A stretch of DNA of 64,000 nt from Perkinsela sp. pyNocScin1 (Eukaryota; Euglenozoa; Kinetoplastea; Prokinetoplastida; Perkinselidae). The notes beneath the pieces were generated by a model. The model worked only from the letters and a program-made list of their open reading frames with translations. It did no database searches and was not told the DNA's origin. Shown here piece after piece: positions 30,880 through 40,566 of this stretch (positions are counted from its first letter, which is position 1; each line of letters begins with the position of its first letter). Both the position numbers and the translations under genes were made by a program. The stretch spans positions 1,116,001-1,180,000 of the forward strand of contig CAXHTR010000005.1 in assembly GCA_964019655.1 (NCBI GenBank), in the 5' to 3' direction.

Positions 30880-31410
30880 GCCCCCCTGCAGCGCACGGCG
30901 CCGTAAGTCTTTTAAGTACTGGGCAATAGGAATAAAGCGCACCGGGCTACTCCCAGCGCTTGGACCAGGGCATTAACCCCTCTTTTCTTCCCGTCATTTA
31001 TCGCCACGCATTAGGAAAAGAATCAACGCAGGAACGCGGGAATTCAGATTTCGTGTGATCTTGCAAAGTTTTGTCTGATCTTGCAAGGTTATGTGTGATC
31101 TTGCAAAAAGCCGAATTTTGCAAGATCAGGCAGAATTTCACTTTGCAAGATCACACAGTGGGTCCACATGACCTACTGAAACCGTGCATTTTAAGTTTTG
31201 TTTGTCTCGATCTTCTACATGAATTACATTCTATTTATCCGGCTGTTACTTTCAAAATTGTAGAAAGTACTTTCTGCCTTACAGCTCTTTTTTAATGAAA
31301 TAGAAGTATCTCAGGCTGCAGAGCCTTTTCTACATCGGGAGCTAGCATGCACGTATTTTCTAATCACTTTGACTTCGTATGGCAAGTCAAATATTGTTAT
31401 GTTATGCAGT

Positions 31411-31486
31411 GCGTGGTATGCAGTGACGATTTTTACTAGTGACGAGCGTCACTAGTTTACAAAAACTCGTCACTAGATACCACTGA
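31411..31486. repeat. Small foldback sequence
   Basis: A near-perfect hairpin ACTAGTGACG-AG-CGTCACTAGT (31435-31456) is followed by a third copy, CTCGTCACTAG (31466-31476). The flanks (GTGGTATGCAGTGACGA at the left, TCGTCACTAGATACCAC at the right) pair in inverted orientation. This suggests a 75-90 base nested foldback just upstream of the gene at 31600. Confidence 0.55.
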
Positions 31487-31599
31487 CCGCAGTTAGGGAC
31501 AAGTGTTAATATATGCAGTTTTCTTGTAAGATAAGTATCCAGAGCACGAAATGGACAATCGACTTTTTTCGGGTTCTAAAAAGTTTCCTAGTTATACAC

Positions 31600-32295
31600 A
31601 TGATCATACCCGCCATCGTCATCTCGACTGCACTTGTATCCTCTGATACCCAACTTACCCTAGATCCCGCCATGCTCCAAGCATACATGATGCGAAAGTG
31701 CTTCGTTATTGAAAGACTTAGAAACCTTCCTCCTAGACAGAGTGCTGCTACAGAATCCGCTCTGCGCAGTATGCTCGATGAAACACAATCTGTATGCAAA
31801 TGGGGTGGCGTTGAGTGCGACGAGAAGAATCTAGTTCGATCTATCCGCATGGATGGCTTTAGAATTTCGTTCAAATGCTACTGCGATATTCCCTGGGCAC
31901 CACATACTATTAAGTCACTTTTTCTTAATTCTGTCGAGCCACAGGATGATGCGCCCTTCAACACTCGGCTTCTTCCACGACTACTTGAGTATTGTGTCAT
32001 CACGCGCTCAAATCTAAAAGGGTCACTCGATATTGCAGGTTTACCTCCAGCCATGAAAAACCTCGATTTGCACAGGAACAAGCTGACGGGGATAATCATA
32101 CTCCACGAGCTTCCAATGGCCCTCGGTCGCATCGACGTTCGACACAACAACTTTAAAAGCTTGCTCTACTTGAGCAGTGCCCTCGAGAATGTGCGAGTTA
32201 TCAATGTCTACCAGGAAGAGAAGCCTATGAAAATCAGGTGCGTAGACGGTCGAGGTATCTCTGATAAAATCAGCCTACGAAAGGCTGGCAAGTAA
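31600..32295 (+). CDS. Subfamily C LRR protein (231 aa)
   Basis: ATG 31600 (MIIPAIVISTALVSSDTQL) is preferred: it opens the hydrophobic leader and follows a TTTCCTAG about eight bases earlier. The frame to the left is 29 unrelated residues. Helix PAMLQAYMMRKCFVIERL, cap VCKWGGVEC, about four LRR-like units (APHTIKS, LPRLLEY, LPPAMKN, LPMALGR) and the tail KIRCVDGRGISDKIS, a VDG-type ending. First gene of the second plus block, directly after the repeat-filled strand switch. Intact. Confidence 0.86.
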   Translation: MIIPAIVISTALVSSDTQLTLDPAMLQAYMMRKCFVIERLRNLPPRQSAATESALRSMLDETQSVCKWGGVECDEKNLVRSIRMDGFRISFKCYCDIPWAPHTIKSLFLNSVEPQDDAPFNTRLLPRLLEYCVITRSNLKGSLDIAGLPPAMKNLDLHRNKLTGIIILHELPMALGRIDVRHNNFKSLLYLSSALENVRVINVYQEEKPMKIRCVDGRGISDKISLRKAGK

Positions 32296-32436
32296 AATAG
32301 AGGCGAGAAGTTCCTCGTTAAAGTCAAAAAAAGTTATATTTCATTTTCATATTTTATTGATAACTGGGCTCGTTAGGTGCCGTACCTTTCATAAGTAAAG
32401 TCATCTCTCATAGCTTAAATATATCCAAAAAGCTCC

Positions 32437-33272
32437 ATGCAAATCTTCACTGTGATCCTTTGCGCTGACTCACATTCTGATACTGAATCTCACCACATGC
32501 AGTCGCAACTCATGCGCCTCACCATGGAACCAACGCATCAACGCTCTCAGAATGACAGCGATAGACTCTGGTTCTACCTTCGGCTCTTCGAAGAAAGAAA
32601 CAATGACCCATGCACGTGGCGTGGGATCGAGTGTAAAGACGGAAAGGTTCGTGCACTCATTTTTCGCCAAATGCATCAGGAATATATGGGAGCACACTAA
32701 AGCAGGTCTGGATCGTCGACATGCGGTGGCTTCCGAGTACAGTTCGCGAGATGTCGTTTTATTCCATCGATCTGTTTGACGGCTGGCAAGCGTGTGCGCT
32801 TCCAAGAGACCTGAAATTTATGTACCTGAGCTCATGTGACTCGAGAAGAAATCAAAGCACACCAAAAGGTCACCAAATCGACTTTAGAAAGCTGCCACAG
32901 CAAATGGAAGAACTGATTATCTATGCTGGGTGGTGGGTGGGACCACTTGTCATTTCTGCACTCCCAGCCACCATGCAGATCTGCTTTGTACTGAACGATA
33001 GCATAACAAGGACATTTGTCGACAACGCACAGCTCCCGGAATCTTTCGAGCTCTTCAGTGTTTTTCCGAATTCATTCAAATTCACAATGGAGGAAAGAAG
33101 CAAAGATCCTCTGGACGTTCGAATCCGGGTTCGCGACACGCGGTACGTGGCGTCAAAATTCTCTAAGCCTTCGAAGTATTTCTGCAGACTACATATTATT
33201 GCCCAGCGCATTGACTCTGAGAATAGAGCGAGAGATATTCCCGGTTTTAGCTATCGTGGAGTGGATCTTTAG
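32437..33272 (+). pseudogene. Subfamily C LRR gene with frameshift deletion
   Basis: ATG 32437 gives MQIFTVILCADSHSDTES, helix HMQSQLMRLTMEP, cap PCTWRGIEC, then IFRQMHQEYMGAH and a TAA. The rest lies in another frame from about 32700 (QVWIVDMRWLPSTVRE to GFSYRGVDL). Against the paralog at 19710 the region before VWIVDM is 19 bases shorter, which accounts for the shift. The C-terminal half, including the LDVRIRVRDTRY ending and a helix, is well preserved. Both copies of this lineage are thus broken, at different changes within about 60 bases of the same place. Confidence 0.82.
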
Positions 33273-33393
33273 GGTAAGTATAGATTTCAATGAGATTGAA
33301 TGAAATAGTAGTTCATGTCATCTACACATGGAATAAAAACCGTTTCATTTCCTTCCTCCCCTTGAAAGCAAGCTGATGCATACGCTGACGGCC

Positions 33394-33440
33394 TTTTATG
33401 TACAGGTCTCGTCCGGTTTTATGTACAGGTCTCAGTCCGG
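33394..33440. repeat. Two-copy 23/24-bp tandem repeat
   Basis: TTTTATGTACAGGTCTC followed by (A)GTCCGG occurs twice directly in tandem. Small, possibly slippage. It lies about 100 bases before the start of the next gene. Confidence 0.7.
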
Positions 33441-33538
33441 TCTCGAACGTATTCCTTCATGAAAGACTTCTCACTTCAGGGATTCAGCAACCACCCTGAC
33501 TGTAAAGTTACGCAGATGCGTATTTTTTCTACTCTTCA

Positions 33539-34348
33539 ATGTATCTCCTTTTTCTAGGGCTAAATCCGCTCGAACTCTATGTAGTCGATCCAGAATCACC
33601 ACTGATAGACATGCAGCGAGCGCTCATGTGCAGCGCTGTTGCCACGCAGCAAAACATTCAAATCGGATGGTGGAAATATGCGCTCGAGCCGCAATCCACT
33701 CGAGCGGACGTGTGCTCGTGGCGTTGCGTCGAGTGCGAGTCTGGCATTTTGACGAGCCTCACGCTAAAATCAATGGGGAGCCGGTCGACTTTTTGCGCAA
33801 CAATTGAGTACCTGCCGCAGACTATCCGATTCCTTCACCTCATTTGTGTCAACTTGGAGCGCTTTTCCCTGCGCGACCTACCGCGTGACCTCCGGTACGT
33901 CGCTGTGTCCCGAGCACAGGTTCGCAACGGGCTTCAGCCGTCTATGAACGATCCACGAGGGAACATTCTGAACATGGCAGACCTCCCGCCCTTTGTCGAA
34001 GAGGTATACTTCGCATTCACTTTGCCTAGCTGCCGCACGGTATGCATTCACGAGCTCCCGCAGGCCCTCCGGCTCCTCTACGTCGCAGTGGGAATGAGCG
34101 TCCGGTATGCGGTAGTCGACAATGGCGGCCTCCCAGCTGGCCTTCAGCTCGTCAAGATTTACTCGAGCTCTCGAGCAAAGAAAGCCGTGTTACGGAGTGC
34201 AGACAGCGCGCCAGTGGACAAGCGCGTCCGATCGCTCAACCTAAATTCGAAGGAAAGTTTTGCGATGCGAGATCTCACCTACAGTGCAAAGCATGATGCG
34301 ATCTGCAGGAGAATTTTCACAGAGGTAGGTGCACCGGTGTTCATCTAG
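33539..34348 (+). CDS. Subfamily C LRR protein (269 aa)
   Basis: Leader MYLLFLGLNPLELYVVDPESP, helix IDMQRALMCSAVATQQN, then IQIGWWKYALEPQSTRAD and the cap VCSWRCVEC. The GWW-Y-L segment before the cap is shared with 4661-5485, its closest relative here. LRR-like units: LPQTIRF, LPRDLRY, LPPFVEE, LPQALRL, LPAGLQL. The tail has APVDKRVRSL, the subfamily VDxRV ending, and a final helix. Intact. The pair lies on opposite strands 28 kb apart. Confidence 0.89.
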   Translation: MYLLFLGLNPLELYVVDPESPLIDMQRALMCSAVATQQNIQIGWWKYALEPQSTRADVCSWRCVECESGILTSLTLKSMGSRSTFCATIEYLPQTIRFLHLICVNLERFSLRDLPRDLRYVAVSRAQVRNGLQPSMNDPRGNILNMADLPPFVEEVYFAFTLPSCRTVCIHELPQALRLLYVAVGMSVRYAVVDNGGLPAGLQLVKIYSSSRAKKAVLRSADSAPVDKRVRSLNLNSKESFAMRDLTYSAKHDAICRRIFTEVGAPVFI

Positions 34349-34459
34349 GTGAAAGCGCATTGCATGGTCTGATTTTACGAATGTGCTACTAGGAGTCATG
34401 TGAGGTTTGCCTGGGCTCAATAACAGTCTTTTCTATCCATTCGTTCCTTACATCTACGC

Positions 34460-35329
34460 ATGTTTCCCCTACTTGAAACACATCATCTGCTCACAGTTGA
34501 CCCATCGCTCGGCCGCCTGGACTACGAATCCCTATCTGACCAAGCGCTGATGGAGATGCTCATCGAAGGTTTGAAAAGCGAACAAAAAGCAATGTACAAA
34601 GATGCAAATGGTAACTTCCATGATGTGTGCGAGTGGAGAGGCATGAGCTGTATAGATAATAGCGTCACGTTCGTCAGCTTTAATAATCTGGACTTTGGTT
34701 CAAAGCAATTTCCCTTTGATTTTATTCCCCCGAGCGCTGTGACCTTTATCGCAACTCTATGCGGTTCGCATGGAACGCTGGACACATCGCTTCTTCCAAC
34801 CAGTCTGACAACTTTGAATGTTCAGCACAACGATCTAGAGGGAACTATCAGATGGAAGGGTTTGCCGCGGAAGTTACGAATGCTTTACATCAACGGCAAT
34901 TCTTTCCAAGGCAAAATCATTCTCTGCGATCTCCCCCCAAGTCTCATCTCTTTGGACGCAAGTATGAATAGCTTCTGCGGAGAAATTGCGCTTAGCGACT
35001 TGCCGGTCGCAATGACGAACATCAACGTTGTCTCGAATGAGCTCGAAGGGCCAATCACTATTGAGTCGTTGCCATCCCGCTTACGCATTCTCGATCTCAG
35101 AGAGAATCTCTTTAGCGGAGATTTCACTATTCTAGACGCTCCAAGTGGCCTTGAGAGCGTTGACATCGGAGGAAACGACATAAGTGGGACGATCGTTCTT
35201 CCTGTGTACGCGGGTGAAATGGAATTCATACTCTTCAGTGACAATATCGAAGCAATTGTCGACGAAAGAGAGGACCCGCACCCGTGGGAAGAAAAGATAC
35301 GCACTGACAATGGTGAGCGTATCATCTGA
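34460..35329 (+). CDS. Subfamily A LRR protein (289 aa)
   Basis: Leader MFPLLETHHLLTVDPSLGRLD, helix SLSDQALMEMLIEGL, cap VCEWRGMSC, then FPFDFIPP and about seven LRRs (LPTSLTT, LPRKLRM, LPPSLIS, LPVAMTN, LPSRLRI, APSGLES). The tail IEAIVDEREDPHPWEEKI is a strong example of the VVDExGxxHPW motif. Intact. It is very similar in its first 60 residues to the genes at 35503, 36688 and 44425, a region more conserved than the repeats. Confidence 0.92.
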   Translation: MFPLLETHHLLTVDPSLGRLDYESLSDQALMEMLIEGLKSEQKAMYKDANGNFHDVCEWRGMSCIDNSVTFVSFNNLDFGSKQFPFDFIPPSAVTFIATLCGSHGTLDTSLLPTSLTTLNVQHNDLEGTIRWKGLPRKLRMLYINGNSFQGKIILCDLPPSLISLDASMNSFCGEIALSDLPVAMTNINVVSNELEGPITIESLPSRLRILDLRENLFSGDFTILDAPSGLESVDIGGNDISGTIVLPVYAGEMEFILFSDNIEAIVDEREDPHPWEEKIRTDNGERII

Positions 35330-35502
35330 TCTGAGGAAGAATCTGAAGACGAGTGGTGAGCTTAGTTGATCAAACGTGTGTATGCTGCATCAATCTGTAT
35401 AAAAGTGTATGTGTATGAAAATTTACAAACAAAGGTACATCTCTGAAGAAGATCGGATTTGAGATCTTTCCGTTTATACAATTTCGAAATTTTGCATCTG
35501 AA

Positions 35503-36401
35503 ATGGTATTCCTCCAAACTATATCGACTGCCGACCCTGCGCTCGGCCGCCTCGATTACGACTCACTCTCCGACCAGGCCTGTATGGAGATGCTCATCGA
35601 CGGTTTCTCAGATACCGGAAAGGCTTTGAGCTATCAGGACAAAAACGGCGCCTATTTCGACGTGTGCGAGTGGCCGGACGTCACCTGCGACGCCGACGAC
35701 AGTGTAACTGCGGTATTCTTCAGCTATAATCTCACGCTAAGCGGTGGCAGTACTGTCGACTTCGGCTATCTGCCGCGGGCGTCACAAAGGTTGAGTCTCG
35801 TGGCACGGCGTTCCAAGGGACGCTGAACACCGCCCAGCTCCCTCAGGGACTCCTCGAGATTGACCTCCAGATGAACGGCTTTAGTGGGAGCGTTGACCTA
35901 GCGGCGCTGCCAAAGTCTATGAAAAACTTCCGGATCGTTTGGAACAAATTTTCAGGGAGTCTGGACCTGACAAAGCTGCCAGAGGCCCTCGAGACGCTCG
36001 AGGTCGCGAGCAATAAATTCGAGGGGAGTGTTTCCCTCGAAAAGCTCCCCGAGTCGCTCCTCGTTCTGAACTTAGGGACGAACCCGCTGAGTGGCACTCT
36101 CTCGTTTGCAAAGCTCCCACCAAATCTCGAAAAGCTTATCATTGACGAGACAAAGTTTAGTGGGCGCTTTGTTTTGGACGTGTTTTACGAGGCACTCCAG
36201 ACGCTGAACGCTTCGTCGACAGAATTCAGTGGGGAAGCTGTGGTGCACTCGAACTATGTTCACGCAGCAAGGAAAATTCATTTGCCGCTGGATTCCATCG
36301 AAAAGTGCGTCGATGAGAGCGGTGAGGAGGTGGACAAGGAAGAGTTCTCGTATGATCCGTATGGGGTGGACGCGAGCTCGAGCGATGAAGAGTGGTGGTA
36401 G
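35503..36401 (+). pseudogene. Subfamily A LRR gene with one-base frameshift
   Basis: Leader MVFLQTISTADPALGRLD, helix SLSDQACMEMLIDGF, cap VCEWPDVTC, and FGYLPRA, after which the frame closes at 35826. The LRRs resume in the next frame (TAFQGTLNTAQLPQGLLE, then six more) to an acidic end (DASSSDEEWW). A single missing G in the GGG run at 35777-35779 is enough: with it the frame reads LPRGVTKVESRG straight into the repeats. All else is intact, so this may be a very recent mutation or a sequencing error. Confidence 0.85.
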
Positions 36402-36670
36402 TCGGTGGATATTTGAAAAACATATTTAGTATAAAATGATAAATTGAAGTTTAAAGTGAGTGCAGAGGAATTATTCTCTGAAATTAATCATTATATTCTG
36501 TTTTGTGTGTGATTCAATTTTTCAGTAAAATGTCAAGTAGTGCATCGGGTCGAGGGAGAAAATTATGAGAGATACAAAACGGGACAGTGAGCAAAGTAAA
36601 GTTCATTGTAGCTAAAAATTCTCGAAAATGAATGAACGATAGTAATGCTCCCGCTTACTCCAAATTCGAT

Positions 36671-36681
36671 TTCTTTTTTAG
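36671..36681 (+). promoter_or_regulatory. Candidate splice-acceptor before 36688
   Basis: TTCTTTTTTAG with the AG six bases before the ATG at 36688. Confidence 0.45.
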
Positions 36682-36687
36682 CGAACA

Positions 36688-37546
36688 ATGTCCACGATAC
36701 TGCTTTCAATTGACCCAGCGCTGGGCCGCCTCGACTACGACTCACTCTCTGACCAGGCACTCATGGAAATGCTCATTGACGGAATGGAAGATGAATACAA
36801 GAAGGAATTTCAAGATAAGAGCGGAAACTTCAAAGACCTTATCGATTGGCCAGGAATACAGCTACATGGAGATCGAGTAATATGTATCACCATGTGGTAT
36901 CGACGATTCTGCGACAAGCAGTTTCCATTCCAGTTTATTCCCGAAATGGTCAAAGGATTATTCATTGAGCATTGCAATGCGCACGGAACTCTAGGTACAT
37001 CGCTTCTCCCGTCGACCTTCATAAGATTGGATGCGAGAGGGAATTACCTACATACGCTGCTTGCATTCAAAAATTCCCCCCAAGACTTCCCCCCAAGCAT
37101 TCATTCAGATTGAATCGAATTCTTTCTGCGGGAGCTGTGCGCTTTCTGATCTACCAAACTCACTTGTCCATTTCAATGCAAGTGCTAATAGATTCAGTGG
37201 CGAAATCACACTGAACAATTTACCTAAGAAAATGAGAACGCTGTATCTTGCACAGAATCAGCGCAGTGGTGTGATTCACATCCAAAGTTGAACGGCCAGC
37301 ATGGAAGTGATCGATTTGTCCCGCAACAGTTTCTCCGGCGAATTTCGGCTTATGGAAATCCCAGCATCACTTCACTCTATTCGCCTGAACAATAATTCTC
37401 TTTGCTCCAAAGCTGTTTTGGTGAAAACTGATTCTGAAATGTTTTTTTCGATCCTTCACAGCTCTTTTACGCTTGTTGTTGATGAAAACGGTGAGAAACA
37501 TGGCTGGAATGATGCTATTATGGCATCGAAAACGTATGGATCATGA
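36688..37546 (+). pseudogene. Subfamily A LRR gene with frameshift and in-frame TGA
   Basis: MSTILLSIDPALGRLDYDS, helix SLSDQALMEMLIDGM, cysteine-free cap (IDWPGIQLHGD), FPFQFIPE, then frame loss between two C runs at 37075-37100. LRRs continue in another frame (QIESNSFCGS, LPNSLVH, LPKKMRT). A TGA at 37289-37291 then interrupts where LP is expected (HIQS, stop, TASMEVIDLSRN). The tail LVVDENGEKHGWND is intact. Two independent lesions indicate a real pseudogene. It is a close relative of 44425-45390. Confidence 0.85.
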
Positions 37547-37839
37547 CAATGATGGGATGACATGAGCATAAAAGACACAGGTGGTATAATTATTGAGTAA
37601 AAAATTTAAGAAATGAGAATATGAACTATAAAAAGTCAGAAGTAAAAATCCTTAGCACATAGTCATTTTCCGAGAATGACCGCTTCATATTGAAGCGACA
37701 TAAGATGAATTTATCCTTATTTCAGATGATGATTCAAAGGTAGAACTCTGTGCATATCTCTCAGTAACTATGAACCGAATCATGCTTTGAGTACGCCTTA
37801 TCCGAAAATCCCTACAATTTTTCTTGTATCCTTAAGCAA

Positions 37840-38600
37840 ATGAACCTTCAACCTTTACTCATTCTCTCCTGCACCGATTTCAAAATTGGCCAAGGTGAGT
37901 ATACGCACTCTGCAGATCTCAGGGTGCAGCAGACGATCATGAAGCAATTTATGCAGCCAGCAGCACATCTCTCCTACGAAAACAGCTATGACCACATGTA
38001 CGACGCTTACTTCATGGACAATGACTCGGATTCCCGCGACGTCTGCACGTGGCACGGAGCCGTGTGTGCCTCAACAGGTGACCTCATCCAACTGGTGATC
38101 AAGGCCGACCCGTCGATGCCGCCAATGCTCGCAGATATCAGATGGACACCTCCCAAAGTCGAGCGGCTGGTTCTCCGCGGTGTCACACTGTTCAATGGCT
38201 GGCAGTCGAGAGAGCTGCCGCGTGCGCTAAAGTTTATATCGGTTCGGAACTGTCTGTATCTCTGGGAAGCAAAGAAGATACAAAAGGCAATAGACCTCAG
38301 CCATCTACCCCAAAGTCTCGAGGAGCTCAGCATCATCGGCGGGAATTTCAGCGGCACCATCTGCATCGAAGCGCTTCCAAAACGATCTCTATTCTTTTCA
38401 TTAGCTGCGAGAAATACGCCAGGGCCTTCGTGAAAATCGAAAATCTCCCGGAGTTCAAGTCGCTGGCATGTGAGATACGTGCGCCCAGCAAGCCAGCGCA
38501 GGTGATTGTAGTCGGAGCAGTGCGTGAAGACCGGCGGGTGGGAAAGACGATGTCCCAGGGGCAGATGATGAGCTTGTCGAGGTTTGCATATCTGATGTAG
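37840..38600 (+). pseudogene. Subfamily C LRR gene with one-base frameshift
   Basis: Leader MNLQPLLILSCTDFKIGQG, helix QQTIMKQFMQPAAHL, an Asp/Tyr-rich insert, cap VCTWHGAVC, LRR-like units (PPKVERL, LPRALKF, LPQSLEE), then frame loss at IEALPK. The frame shifted by one continues TISILFISCEKYARAFVKI and so on to SLSRFAYLM at 38600. The change lies in AAAA at 38379-38382. One extra A restores LPKTISILF. Otherwise complete, so a sequencing error cannot be excluded. Confidence 0.8.
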
Positions 38601-39148
38601 CTGAAAATTTGTAAAGAACTCTTTACTTCAGAAAAAGGTCTCTAGGTCGCTGATTTATTCAGATTTCATTGATCATTGTCGAGTCTTTTTCGGCGATGAG
38701 CGGATCTTTTGACTTGAATTTTAATTTGACGCTTTTCTTTATTCTGCAGTTCTGGAAATAAAGTCATGAAGTATGAATTCTCGTCCAGGATTCTATTCCT
38801 GTCAGTTGAGAAGCGTGATATCTCTGGATATCATAGATATTGTGTTGCGAACAGAGAAAATTCCATCACATACATGAAGTTTCCATGTCCAGCTGCTGGC
38901 CTTCGCCCACCGAACTGCATTTCATACAGCTTTGTCTTCGAAGATTTGTGAGATCAAGAGTGAACGAAAGCTGCCATACATATCTTACATATTTAAAACT
39001 TCATTACTTAGGTGCTGCCGCAGCCATGTGAAAACTTGAAACTTTTCGTATGTACATTCCGAAACTATGTAAAAAATGCGTAAAGCTTTAAATTTTTCAG
39101 AGCTTTGCACAGCCGATACACAAAAATTTTCATTCAATGTAATATTTT
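38601..39148. other. Convergent strand-switch region
   Basis: 550 AT-rich bases between the 3' ends of a plus and a minus block. No family-like frame and no clear hairpin terminator. Confidence 0.5.
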
Positions 39149-39990
39149 TTATGTACCCAACCATAGAATACTGCGCGGGTGCTCTCCTTTTCCGAGCTTG
39201 AAAACCACTTTGACGCCACTCTTCAACAGCCCAATACTCAGCAGAGGGCTATCACTCTCGATTGTTGCAAACGCTTCGAAATCGTTCTCCTGAGCGCTGA
39301 AAACGTGAAGCCCATGGGGTTCGACCATCCTGAGTTCCCCAGAGAATTCGTTCGATCTGATGTTCAGATTGGTAAGCGATGACGGCAGTTTGTCGAGAAT
39401 AATGCTGCCTTCAAAGAAATTTGCAGAGATGTCCACAGTGTACATGCTGCTAGGTAAGTGCTGAAGGTCAACAGTCCCTATAAATCCATTGTGGCTCAGA
39501 TCCAGGACTATGAGCTTTGGTGGTAGCTGAGATAAGTCACATTCTCCGTAAAAAGTGTTCACACCCAAGCTTATCTCGGTGGGGTCGCTGATGGGGAAGT
39601 TTGCCATGTCTACATACCCCGAAAACATACTGTCGACAATGATGATTTGTTACAAATCTCCCGGAAGGCTCCAACAATCGATCGTGCCCGCTATTCCACT
39701 CGTTATGATCTCAACGATCTTAAGAGTTTTTGGCAGAAAGTCAAGGGAAATTGATCCCTTTTCAACGTAGTAGGGGGAGAAATTTGTGACATTTCCAGCC
39801 GCGTCTCAGGTGATTGACCGCCAGCTGCAGACGTCGAGGAACATGCCATGCTCGTCTTGGACTTTTTTGAGCCAATATTCATCTAAACGGCGACGCACAG
39901 CTCGAGGAGTGCCTGGTCGGAGAGCATGCTGGGGTCGACTCGTCCGAGTGATGGGTCGATCGAGAGCATTTGGAGAGGAATGAGAGACAT
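39149..39990 (-). pseudogene. Subfamily A LRR gene with frameshift and two stops
   Basis: ATG 39990 gives MSLIPLQMLSIDPSLGRVD and LSDQALLELCVAV, then the frame breaks near 39890. The next frame reads DEYWLKKVQDEHGMF, VCSWRSIT and then TGA (39806-39808) exactly where the second cap cysteine is expected, LPKTLKI, and a TAA (39650-39652) after LPGDL. It then runs open through five LRRs (LPPKLIV, LPSSMYT, LPSSLTN and others) to 39149. Three lesions at least. The 3' 160 codons alone are open. Confidence 0.83.
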
Positions 39991-40566
39991 TGGTAAGAAT
40001 GGGAAATAGCTTGTGGAATCTGGCAAAAATACTTTTCTATTGCAAACTGATATAAAATGTTTTCTGAGATGATCCGCAAATGGTTACATTTTACAAACGC
40101 AGCCCGATGTTGCTACGCTTGGGGTCGAAGCGTATGATGAATGATGAAAGCATGGTGAAACCTTCAAAATATAAATTTCTTTCGCAGCAGCGCATCCTTA
40201 TCCCAAATCGTGACCTTGCTCACCCCGATATATCCACAGCGATACTGCATCAGTGCTGTATCGTCTATCAATTTCTTCATACTATGCGCGTTATTGGGCC
40301 CATACAGGGTCTAAAAACTTTGCGTGACCTCTATTTCATGCTATTTAAGCGCATATCGTCCCAAAATACGTTGTGATTAGAAGCAATCAGAAGAATCTAT
40401 GCATGAAAATGGCTCACTCGAGACAATGAAGTATACAATCAGCCCATTCGCCTCTTTATCGAATGTGCGCAACACTATTGCCACGTCAAAACGTGGCTCC
40501 GCATAAATAAGTGAAAGAGGACATTTCAGAAATTCATTTCTCATCGTATCATTGATGAAATCATTT
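39991..40566. other. Intergenic, nothing definite
   Basis: Short frames on both strands without leader, cap or LRR. No repeat recognised. Confidence 0.45.

Larger units (their letters stand above)
30677..31166. mobile_element. 490-bp MITE-like element, perfect 25-bp inverted ends
   Basis: Bases 30677-30701 and 31142-31166 are exact reverse complements over 25 bases, beginning TGGACCCACTGTGTGATC. Both are flanked outside by CAT, a possible 3-bp target duplication. The sub-terminal parts are 20-bp tandem repeats of GTGATCTTGCAAAnnnnTGT (four units 30721-30800 and two to three units 31054-31109) plus inverted copies near 31117. The centre is unrelated, GC-richer and contains a degenerate tRNA-like stretch. 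It has no coding capacity, so it would be a non-autonomous element needing a transposase from elsewhere. Confidence 0.75.
28612..31599. other. Divergent strand switch filled with repeat elements
   Basis: 3 kb with no LRR gene, the longest gap in the window. It holds an inverted-repeat-bounded element (29016-30151), a second one (30677-31166) and a small foldback (31411-31486). The rest is AT-rich spacer. Confidence 0.7.
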
